A DNA stretch of 6,113 nucleotides from Tatlockia sp. GTDB taxonomy: Bacteria > Cyanobacteriota > Cyanobacteriia > Cyanobacteriales > Chroococcidiopsidaceae. The translations under genes and the position numbers were made by a program. Location: contig JACCVJ010000300.1 of NCBI GenBank assembly GCA_013698215.1, positions 1-6,113 on the forward strand, in the 5' to 3' direction. Shown one piece after another: positions 1-4,969 of the stretch (position 1 is its first letter; every line of letters begins with the position of its first letter). The notes beneath the pieces are model-generated. The model was not told where the DNA came from. It made no database searches and saw only the letters and a program-made list of their open reading frames with translations.

Positions 1-439
1 TGGTCATTCCACACTTTTGTAATACCCTAGTCGAGGCATTAGGCTCTGCTAAGGTATGGGCGCAAACGCAATCAACTAACGGTGATGCGATCGCAATTTC
101 AATAAGCTGTTTTACAGCAGAGGTTGCCACACCTCTATTTTGATAGCTTGAAGCGACGGAGTAGCCAATTTCCACTGTGCGGTTATCATCGGGAACGGAT
201 TTAAAGCCTCCAAGTCCAACTATTACGCGATCAGGATGAAAGAAAAATAAATAACATAGCCATGGATGCCAAATTTGTTCAGCTTGCATTTCGTTGAGGC
301 TGTGCTGAAGCACTGCTTTAAATTCACTAGGTAAGTATCCATCAGCTACCTGAAACCCATAAGCTTCAAAAAAAGCCCTATCACCCTCAATTAGCTTTTC
401 AAGATGTTCAACGGAGCAAGGCACAATTTCTACATCCAC
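1..439 (-). CDS. GNAT-family N-acetyltransferase, RimJ/RimL-like (partial, C-terminus off the left edge)
   Basis: Reading the minus strand from a GTG at 439-437 gives 146 codons with no stop up to the window edge. The protein begins MDVEIVPCSVEHL. Around residues 74-82 the segment VGLGGFK is the GNAT beta-strand pair. Around residues 99-106 YQNRGVAT matches the acetyl-CoA pyrophosphate-binding motif (Q/R-x-x-G-x-G/A). Residues 131-145 (AEPNASTRVLQKCGM) match the family's N-x-x-S-x-x-x-x-x-K-x-G-F/M region. By family knowledge it transfers an acetyl group from acetyl-CoA to an amine, on a protein N-terminus or a small molecule; the substrate cannot be told. The start is well fixed: an in-frame TGA lies two codons upstream (443-445), no other in-frame start lies between it and the GTG, and AGGAGGG sits 7 nt before the GTG. 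Only a short C-terminal part should be missing. It is divergent from the DUF2993 gene. Confidence 0.85.
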   Translation of the reverse strand, partial: MDVEIVPCSVEHLEKLIEGDRAFFEAYGFQVADGYLPSEFKAVLQHSLNEMQAEQIWHPWLCYLFFFHPDRVIVGLGGFKSVPDDNRTVEIGYSVASSYQNRGVATSAVKQLIEIAIASPLVDCVCAHTLAEPNASTRVLQKCGMT

Positions 440-446
440 TATTCAA

Positions 447-453
447 CCCTCCT
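447..453 (-). promoter_or_regulatory. Shine-Dalgarno site of the GNAT gene
   Basis: The minus strand reads AGGAGGG here, 7 nt upstream of the GTG codon at 437-439. It is the strongest ribosome binding site in the window; most other genes here have weak or no Shine-Dalgarno sequence. It decides the choice of the non-ATG start for the acetyltransferase. Confidence 0.8.
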
Positions 454-470
454 ACCTTTCTAGCCCTTAA

Positions 471-647
471 AAACTAACCAATAAGAAATATTGCTCTCCA
501 AATAACCTTACTGAAAATCCCGAACTAGAAGAAGGTAAAATTCTTCAAGCTTTAGAAATCAATATATCTATCCATAAAAAAGTCCTTGGTACGTTAATCA
601 GCTTTACAAAGCATAACAATGGAATTTTTAACTATCCTGCTATCTAG
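471..647 (+). other. Startless open frame, possible gene remnant
   Basis: The 179-bp gap between the GNAT gene and the DUF2993 gene holds one stretch that reads like protein. The plus frame is open from just after a TAA at 468-470 to a TAG at 645-647. From about 507 it gives LTENPELEEGKILQALEINI and continues with SIHKKVLGTLISFTKHNN. There is no ATG, GTG or TTG in the frame, and its end overlaps the start of the DUF2993 gene in another frame. The mix of charged and hydrophobic residues looks amphipathic-helical rather than random, so it may be the tail of a decayed gene. I do not recognise a family, and chance remains quite possible. No clear promoter for either flanking gene was identified in this gap. 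Confidence 0.2.
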
Positions 648-1419
648 CTTATTTGGTTTAGTTTCGCCTACAGGCTTAGTTGCCGAAAAGGTGACAAGTA
701 ATGCCGTGCGATTGCAATTTGCCCGTGTCGAACAACTACAAGTTCGCGTAGACAACCCTCCTAATTACCAACTTTTGCAAGGAAAAGTTCAAAAAGTCCG
801 CATCGCTGGTAGAGGTTTGCAGCTAAAACAATTAAATATTCGCCTAGCGGTATTAGAATTAGAAACCGATCCTATTGACTTAGATATCTCTAGTCTAAGG
901 CGAGGAAGTCCAAAGCTAGAGCAACCTTTGCAAGCTGGGATACGTCTAGTTTTCAATTCCCAAGACATCAATCAAGCTTTGAAATCCCTTGCTGTAGTCA
1001 ATAGGTTGCAAAACTTGGGGCTTAATATCCTCCAAACCCCGTTTAGCCAACAACAACGCTTGCAAGCCATCAATCCCCGCGTAGAATTTTTGCCCAATCT
1101 TCTGCGATTACAAGTAGAACTAACTGAGGCAAAAGCCCCGCCCTTAGCGATTAAAGTAGAGATGGGACTAAATCTTATTGCTGGGCGACAAATTCAAATT
1201 GTTGATCCTGTAATATACGTAAACCAGGAGAAAATACCCCAACAAATTGTTAATGCGATCGCTATAAACCTCAATAAACAACTCAATCTCGCCAATTTAG
1301 AAGCTTACGGCATTCAATCTAAAATTTTAAAATTAGCGATCGCTCCAGAAAAGTTAGAAATTGCTGCCTTTGTGCGATTAGACAATTCCTCACCATTATT
1401 GAAAAGTCTTCGGAGATAA
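619..1419 (+). CDS. DUF2993 domain-containing protein
   Basis: The product has 266 residues. The N-terminus (about 2-22) is short and hydrophobic, and could be a signal or membrane-associating segment, though it lacks the basic residues of a classic signal peptide. The cyanobacterial DUF2993 hallmark follows at about 37-67: VEQLQVRVDNPPNYQLLQGK and then VRIAGRGL. The rest is alternating beta-rich sequence (PLQAGIRLVF, INPRVEFLPNLLRLQVEL, LEIAAFVRLD) typical of this family, whose actinobacterial relative LmeA binds phospholipids. A lipid-related envelope role is therefore plausible but is inference. The ATG at 619 has no evident Shine-Dalgarno sequence. That start is supported by MEFLTILLSS, which resembles what I remember of family N-termini. 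It ends 4 bp before the GerMN gene, so the two are probably one transcript. No key residues are known to test. Confidence 0.8.
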   Translation: MEFLTILLSSLFGLVSPTGLVAEKVTSNAVRLQFARVEQLQVRVDNPPNYQLLQGKVQKVRIAGRGLQLKQLNIRLAVLELETDPIDLDISSLRRGSPKLEQPLQAGIRLVFNSQDINQALKSLAVVNRLQNLGLNILQTPFSQQQRLQAINPRVEFLPNLLRLQVELTEAKAPPLAIKVEMGLNLIAGRQIQIVDPVIYVNQEKIPQQIVNAIAINLNKQLNLANLEAYGIQSKILKLAIAPEKLEIAAFVRLDNSSPLLKSLRR

Positions 1420-1423
1420 CCCC

Positions 1424-2026
1424 ATGACACGACAACAACGAGTTAACCATATTTCAGGAAGTGCGATTGCCTTTGCCATTACCGCCGCCTTAGCGGCTGG
1501 TGGTGGGCTGGCTTGGTGGAGTTTTCAACCACCCAATTCTGTCACCTCAAGCGTTACACCCAATGTAGTCCAGAAGCCCCAAACCCCAGCTACAACCCAA
1601 TCTACTACCACAAAAATCTACTTACTCAAGGATACAGGTAAAAATTTAGAGCTTGTGCCTTTGCCCATAGAAGTCAACACCGACCAGCCCAACACGGTTT
1701 TAACCGCAGCTTTTAATAGTTTGCTGACAAATATTAACAACGGAACAGCCAGTAGTACAATTCCCGAAGGCACAGAGCTTCGTAGCGTCATGATCCTTGA
1801 TGATGGCATTCACGTTGATTTATCAACAGAATTTACTACTGGCGGCGGTAGCGCCTCAATGATTGGTCGTTTGGCACAGGTTATTTATACGGCAACAACC
1901 TTACAACCAGAGGCAAAAGTGTGGATTGATGTGGAAGGGAAACCTTTAGAAATTTTAGGCGGGGAAGGGTTAGAAGTAGAGCGCCCTATGACACGCCAAA
2001 GCTTTGAAGAAAACTTTTCACTCTAA
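1424..2026 (+). CDS. GerMN-domain protein, membrane-anchored
   Basis: The product has 200 residues. Residues about 11-32 form one hydrophobic segment rich in Ala and Gly after a basic start (MTRQQR), so an uncleaved N-terminal anchor or signal peptide is likely. Residues 35-63 are a Pro/Thr/Ser-rich linker. The GerMN domain (named after spore germination protein GerM) fills about 64-190, with the hallmark VDLSTEFTTGGGSASMIGRL at 131-150 and then AQVIYTATTL, WIDVEGKPLEILGGEGL and a closing RPMTRQSF. Cyanobacteria do not form spores of this kind, so the name reflects homology only; in GerM the domain acts at the cell envelope and peptidoglycan. A periplasmic envelope role is inferred. GGAG at 1412-1415, inside the end of the upstream gene, lies 8 nt before the ATG. 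The 4-bp gap suggests translational coupling to the DUF2993 gene. Confidence 0.85.
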   Translation: MTRQQRVNHISGSAIAFAITAALAAGGGLAWWSFQPPNSVTSSVTPNVVQKPQTPATTQSTTTKIYLLKDTGKNLELVPLPIEVNTDQPNTVLTAAFNSLLTNINNGTASSTIPEGTELRSVMILDDGIHVDLSTEFTTGGGSASMIGRLAQVIYTATTLQPEAKVWIDVEGKPLEILGGEGLEVERPMTRQSFEENFSL

Positions 2027-2035
2027 CTCACCTTG

Positions 2036-2063
2036 AAGGCAAGCCATTAGCCTCTTGCCTTTT
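2036..2063 (+). terminator. Terminator-like hairpin after the GerMN gene
   Basis: AAGGCAAG at 2036-2043 and CTTGCCTT at 2054-2061 are perfect complements, giving an 8-bp stem with a 10-nt loop. Four T residues (2060-2063) overlap and follow the right arm. It begins 10 bp past the GerMN stop and lies between two converging genes. The T tract is short. For the opposite direction (arsR transcripts) no T tract follows, so it is better placed to end plus-strand transcription. Confidence 0.55.
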
Positions 2064-2072
2064 GCTCACCCC

Positions 2073-2420
2073 CTATCCCTTGCCATTGAGGACGCGGAAT
2101 TGGTGGGCTTGCTTTTCGATCCGGCTTGCCAAGCGATCGCATACTTGATTGCATAATTCAAAAATCATTTCATCTTCCACGCGATAGTAGGCACAAGTTC
2201 CTTCGCTGCGACGGCTTAAAATTCCTGCCTGCCACATAATTTTTAGGTGTTTAGAGACATTTGCTTGACTTGTATGAGTTGCTTCTACAAGTTCTTGGAC
2301 GCATTTCTCGCGATCGCGCAGCAAATTTAGTAGACGCAAGCGCATCGGTTCGCTTAGGAGGCTGAAGTATTCGGCTACTTGTTGCACAATTTCTGATGGA
2401 ACAGATATTGCTGATTTCAT
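2073..2420 (-). CDS. ArsR/SmtB-family transcriptional regulator
   Basis: From the ATG at 2420 the product has 115 residues, usual for this family of small dimeric winged-helix repressors that leave DNA when an inducer binds. FSLLSEPMRLRLLNLLRDRE (about 19-38) covers the first helices. VQELVEATHTSQANVSKHLK (41-60) is the helix-turn-helix, and GILSRRSEGTCAYYRVEDE (66-84) is the beta wing. Cysteines are at 40, 76, 90 and 94. Cys40 sits where metal-sensing members have ELCV, but the second Cys of the ArsR CxC arsenic site is absent. Cys90 and Cys94 form C-x3-C in the last helix, so a metal or thiol-based sensor is possible; the inducer is not known. A GTG at 2429 would add three residues. I prefer the ATG because AGGGTGA lies 5 nt before it. 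The gene follows accB on the same strand but appears to have its own control region. Confidence 0.9.
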   Translation of the reverse strand: MKSAISVPSEIVQQVAEYFSLLSEPMRLRLLNLLRDREKCVQELVEATHTSQANVSKHLKIMWQAGILSRRSEGTCAYYRVEDEMIFELCNQVCDRLASRIEKQAHQFRVLNGKG

Positions 2421-2449
2421 TGAGATCACCCTAAAAGCACTGATCCCAA
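2420..2449 (-). promoter_or_regulatory. Candidate operator of the ArsR-family gene
   Basis: Read on the minus strand, TTGGGATCA (2449-2441) and TGATCTCAA (2428-2420) form an inverted repeat with 8 of 9 positions complementary, separated by 12 nt. The half-site centres are about 21 bp apart, or two helical turns. It starts just downstream of the proposed -10 box and ends at the A of the ATG, so a bound repressor would block initiation. ArsR-family genes are commonly autoregulated from such inverted repeats. It could also form an RNA hairpin hiding the Shine-Dalgarno region. Function is inferred. Confidence 0.4.
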
Positions 2450-2450
2450 G

Positions 2451-2456
2451 ATTTTA
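2451..2456 (-). promoter_or_regulatory. Candidate -10 box for the ArsR-family gene
   Basis: The minus strand reads TAAAAT, preceded by GC, about 31 nt before the ATG. No good -35 match lies 16-18 bp upstream. A short palindrome, GATTT-CC-AAATC on the minus strand (2462-2473), occupies the spacer. The box is weak evidence by itself, but its position just upstream of the inverted repeat at 2420-2449 makes a regulated promoter plausible. Confidence 0.3.
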
Positions 2457-2489
2457 GCAAGGATTTGGAAATCAAACCGTTTATATTGC

Positions 2490-3002
2490 TTAGTTTGGAT
2501 TAATTCGCATTAAAGGTTGCCCGTATTCAATCGGTTCGCCATCTTGAACGAGTATTTGCATTACTTGCCCCGATACCTCCGTTTCAATTTCGTTCATTAA
2601 TTTCATCGCTTCAATAATGCACACTGTTTGACCCAGACGAATGCGATCGCCTACTTCCACAAAAACCGCTTCTCCCGGAGCGGAGGCGCGGTAAAATGTC
2701 CCTACCATTGGTGAAATCACCTCCACAGATTTTTGCTCCAGTGGTGACGTACTTTCAGGCTCCTGTGCGTCTATTACTGGCTCTGTACGACGTTCTCCTA
2801 ATTCTTGAGTGTTGACCGCCGGGAAAGCCGCCTTTAAGCCCGCTGTTGGCGCTGCTCCTGGGATGACACTAGCGCTTTTGCGAATTGTCAGTTCAAAATC
2901 ATCGCTTTTAAGGGCAAAATCGGTAATATCCGTTTGAGAAATTGTAATTAAAAGTTGGCGCAGTTCGTTAAAATCGAGTGGCACAGCAAGTATTGACCTC
3001 AT
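2490..3002 (-). CDS. accB: Acetyl-CoA carboxylase biotin carboxyl carrier protein (BCCP)
   Basis: The product has 170 residues. It carries biotin, which AccC carboxylates and AccA/AccD use to make malonyl-CoA, the first committed step of fatty acid synthesis. The C-terminal biotinyl domain (about 94-169) has the signature EAMKLMNEIE, with the biotin-accepting lysine at residue 134. SPMVGTFYRASAPGEAVFVE (97-116) is the family's beta-strand plus the thumb loop of true bacterial BCCPs. The N-terminal part (about 8-42, PLDFNELRQLL to FELTIRK) is the complex-assembly region, and a Pro/Ala/Glu-rich linker spans about 43-93. The ATG at 3002 is used here. A GTG at 2984, giving VPLDFNELRQ, is a serious alternative, since family homology begins at that point and neither start has a convincing Shine-Dalgarno site. 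It lies 91 bp downstream of efp on the same strand, a common efp-accB arrangement. Confidence 0.97.
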   Translation of the reverse strand: MRSILAVPLDFNELRQLLITISQTDITDFALKSDDFELTIRKSASVIPGAAPTAGLKAAFPAVNTQELGERRTEPVIDAQEPESTSPLEQKSVEVISPMVGTFYRASAPGEAVFVEVGDRIRLGQTVCIIEAMKLMNEIETEVSGQVMQILVQDGEPIEYGQPLMRINPN

Positions 3003-3056
3003 TTATTCGCGATCACAATATTTTTTTGCTTGAATAATATTGCAATTAATACCAAT

Positions 3057-3074
3057 TTACCTTGGCGTAGGTAA
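3057..3074. repeat. Short inverted repeat between efp and accB
   Basis: TTACCT at 3057-3062 and AGGTAA at 3069-3074 make a perfect 6-bp stem with a 6-nt loop. The surrounding 91-bp gap (3003-3093) is otherwise AT-rich and shows no clear promoter. No T tract follows on the minus strand, so a strong terminator is unlikely. It could be an mRNA processing or attenuation element, or chance. Confidence 0.25.
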
Positions 3075-3093
3075 GGCTCCTTTTCAACAATCT

Positions 3094-3651
3094 TTATTCT
3101 CGCCCTTGGTAGCTATCGGTACGAGTATCAATGCGGATGCGTTCGCCAGTAGTGATAAATAGTGGAACCATGATCATCGCCCCAGTTTCAACAGTAGCGG
3201 GTTTTGTACCCCCGGTTGCCGTATCGCCTTTGAGGCCTGGATCGGTTTGGGTGACTTCTAAAACTACTGTATTTGGCAATTCAACTTCTAATATTTGCTC
3301 GTCCCAGCGCACGACGTTGACTTCCATGCCTTCCTTAATGTACTTAATGCGATCGCCAATTTGACGTGCGCTTAAGCGATTCTCCTCGTAACTTTCCATA
3401 TCCATGAACACATAATCATCACCTTCTTTGTAGGTGTGTTGCATAGTGCTTTTTTCTAGATTCGCTTGAGGTACAGTTTCCCCGGCTCTAAAGGTGCGTT
3501 CTACCACACTGCCAGTCTGGGAGTTTTTTAGTTTCGTCCGCACAAAAGCCGAACCTTTGCCCGGCTTGACGTGGAGAAATTCTATCACCCGCCAAACCGC
3601 ACCATCTAATACAATCGTTACACCAGGTCTAAAATCATTACTAGAGATCAT
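3094..3651 (-). CDS. efp: Translation elongation factor P
   Basis: The product is 185 residues from the ATG at 3651 (MISSNDFRPGVTIVLDGAVW), the normal length. EF-P binds near the ribosomal E site and relieves stalling at consecutive prolines. The N-terminal KOW-like domain (about 1-63) carries the loop HVKPGKGSAF with Lys32 at the tip, the position modified in many bacteria. Domain II, an OB fold, spans about 66-126 and domain III about 130-185 (family signature GATATGGTKPATVETGAMIM variant at about 140-162, ending GERIRIDTRTDSYQ). The frame can be extended 13 codons upstream to an ATG at 3690. I reject that because EF-P proteins start at the M-I-S-x-N-D-F position and the proposed -10 box at 3693-3698 would place transcription start inside the extension. 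It is probably co-transcribed with accB downstream and is divergent from the cyclophilin gene. Confidence 0.97.
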   Translation of the reverse strand: MISSNDFRPGVTIVLDGAVWRVIEFLHVKPGKGSAFVRTKLKNSQTGSVVERTFRAGETVPQANLEKSTMQHTYKEGDDYVFMDMESYEENRLSARQIGDRIKYIKEGMEVNVVRWDEQILEVELPNTVVLEVTQTDPGLKGDTATGGTKPATVETGAMIMVPLFITTGERIRIDTRTDSYQGRE

Positions 3652-3692
3652 GAGAAAATTGGCTGAAATTTTTAGCAGGACAATCGGCATTT

Positions 3693-3698
3693 ATTGTA
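3693..3698 (-). promoter_or_regulatory. Candidate -10 box for efp
   Basis: The minus strand reads TACAAT inside GCGGTACAATAAATG, one base from the TATAAT consensus, about 42 nt before the efp ATG. No good -35 hexamer lies 16-18 bp upstream (the region is TTTTCTCG-like). A start near 3686 would give a 5' leader of about 35 nt. In the same divergent gap (3652-3763) I found no convincing promoter for the plus-strand cyclophilin gene. Confidence 0.4.
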
Positions 3699-3763
3699 CC
3701 GCTTGGAGGGAACGAGAAAATTTGAATTTTTAGTTACAACGCCGATTCATGTAGACTGATCTG

Positions 3764-4906
3764 ATGGCGCATTCTTTAAGTCCCATGACAAAATTGTGGA
3801 AACGCTGGCTTCAGCCCAGCTTGATTGTAACTCTGCTCGTTGTCTGCTTTTTAATAACCAGTGCTATTGGCTGGACTTCTCCTAGCAACGCCGCCTTACC
3901 TGCGGGTAATGCAATTACTGACGGCAAAGCATTGTTGCGTTACTCGCTACCCATTGACAATCCAACAGTACGAGAATTGCAAGCTTCTTTAGAAGATATT
4001 GCGGCTCAACTACGCGCAAATCGTCGCTGGGGGGCTATTTCCGGCGATCTAAAAAAAGCTAATAAAATCGTTAAAGATCGTTCAGCCAAATTGTTAGCAA
4101 CCGTCCCCGAAGAACGCAAATCTCAAGCAACAGCTTTAATCGACCAAATCCAAGCAGGTATAGAAACTCTCCAACCAGCCGTAGAAGCTAAAGAAAAAAA
4201 TCAAATTTGGGAAGACCGAGCTAAATTACTACGTTTAGTAGGACAGTTAGAAGACCTGATGGCGGTTGGGTTTCCCTTTGAAGTACCAGCCGAGTACAGC
4301 AACTTGCCTCAGCTTAAAGGTCGCGCCACTGTAGAAATAGCTACAAATAAAGGCGATCTTACCGTTGTCTTAGATGGCTACAGCGCTCCAGTTACGTCAG
4401 GAAACTTTGTTGATTTGGTGCAACGAGGTTTTTATAATGGCTTAGAGTTTACAAGAAGCGAAGACTCTTATGTATTGCAAGTCGGCGATCCTCCAGGTAA
4501 AGAAGAAGGATTTATCGATCCTGATACTGGTAAATACCGCGCTATTCCTTTAGAAGTGCTTGCCGAAAAAGATAAAACTCCAACCTATGGCATTACTTTA
4601 GAAGATGCGGGACGTTACCGCGACGGAGTAGTTTTGCCTTTTTCTGCTTACGGAACTCTAGCTATGGCTCGTCCTGAAGGCGATCCTAATGGTGCTTCTT
4701 CGCAATTTTTCTTTTTTCTGTTTGAACCAGAACTTACCCCCGCCGGGAGAAATTTGTTAGACGGTCGCTATTCAGTATTTGGCTATTTGACCGAAGGTAA
4801 AGAAATTTTGGAACAACTCAAAGCTGGAGACGTAATTAAATCAGCTACAGTTGTCGCAGGATTAGAAAACTTAGTCGAGCCAAAGGTTGCTTCTAGTAAA
4901 GAATAA
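3764..4906 (+). CDS. Thylakoid-lumen cyclophilin-type peptidyl-prolyl isomerase, TLP40/CYP38-like
   Basis: The product has 380 residues. Basic residues (10-14), a hydrophobic core (about 19-36) and a likely cleavage after SNA (residue 43) indicate a Sec signal peptide, so the mature protein is exported to the thylakoid lumen or periplasm. Residues about 65-170 are helical and charged, matching the N-terminal helical bundle of TLP40/CYP38. Residues about 187-366 form the cyclophilin domain (VEIATNKGDLTVVLDGYSAP, NFVDLVQRGFYNGLEFTR, SSQFFFFLFEPELTP, LLDGRYSVFGYL). Arg231 aligns with catalytic Arg55 of human CypA, but CypA Trp121 and His126 appear as Leu331 and Tyr336, so isomerase activity may be low. 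Plant CYP38 is needed for photosystem II assembly, and a similar chaperone role is inferred here. ATG 3764 is used; ATG 3785 (residue 8) is an alternative that better fits a signal peptide. Neither has a Shine-Dalgarno site. Confidence 0.93.
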   Translation: MAHSLSPMTKLWKRWLQPSLIVTLLVVCFLITSAIGWTSPSNAALPAGNAITDGKALLRYSLPIDNPTVRELQASLEDIAAQLRANRRWGAISGDLKKANKIVKDRSAKLLATVPEERKSQATALIDQIQAGIETLQPAVEAKEKNQIWEDRAKLLRLVGQLEDLMAVGFPFEVPAEYSNLPQLKGRATVEIATNKGDLTVVLDGYSAPVTSGNFVDLVQRGFYNGLEFTRSEDSYVLQVGDPPGKEEGFIDPDTGKYRAIPLEVLAEKDKTPTYGITLEDAGRYRDGVVLPFSAYGTLAMARPEGDPNGASSQFFFFLFEPELTPAGRNLLDGRYSVFGYLTEGKEILEQLKAGDVIKSATVVAGLENLVEPKVASSKE

Positions 4907-4911
4907 TGGGA

Positions 4912-4952
4912 TAAAGTTTTGAGGACGCAAATATTTGTAACTCAAAACTTTA
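4912..4952 (+). terminator. 12-bp perfect inverted repeat between the cyclophilin gene and scpB
   Basis: TAAAGTTTTGAG (4912-4923) and CTCAAAACTTTA (4941-4952) are perfectly complementary over 12 bp, with a 17-nt loop that contains the palindrome CAAATATTTG (4928-4937). TTTT follows at 4954-4957 after one G. It lies 5 bp past the cyclophilin stop and ends 17 nt before the scpB ATG. It may be a terminator for the cyclophilin transcript, although the stem is AT-rich (3 G/C pairs of 12). Alternatively it may act as an attenuator or leader hairpin of scpB, or as a protein-binding site. Confidence 0.5.
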
Positions 4953-4969
4953 GTTTTCTCCTAGACACA

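Noticed and set aside
789..971. Minus-strand open frame of 60 codons inside the DUF2993 gene
   Set aside because: It is fully antisense to a gene with clear family motifs, and its translation shows no recognisable domain.
1618..1809. Minus-strand open frame of 63 codons inside the GerMN gene
   Set aside because: It is antisense to the conserved GerMN domain and has no family resemblance or separate signals.
2462..2473. GATTT-CC-AAATC palindrome as the main ArsR operator
   Set aside because: It is only 5 bp per arm with no extension on either side. The longer repeat at 2420-2449 is a better candidate.
3131..3364. Plus-strand open frame of 77 codons opposite efp
   Set aside because: It mirrors the coding strand of EF-P domains II and III. 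The composition (many Ser, Thr, Met and Arg) is that of an antisense shadow.
3652..3690. 13-residue N-terminal extension of EF-P
   Set aside because: EF-P proteins start at the MISSNDF position, and the likely -10 box would put the transcript start inside the extension.
3494..3733. Plus-strand open frame of 79 codons over the efp start and divergent gap
   Set aside because: Most of it is antisense to EF-P domain I and the remainder reads through promoter sequence. No domain or ribosome site was seen.
4919..4969. N-terminal extension of ScpB from a TTG codon
   Set aside because: The TTG lies inside a 12-bp inverted repeat, and the extra residues do not resemble ScpB, whose homology starts at the ATG at 4970.
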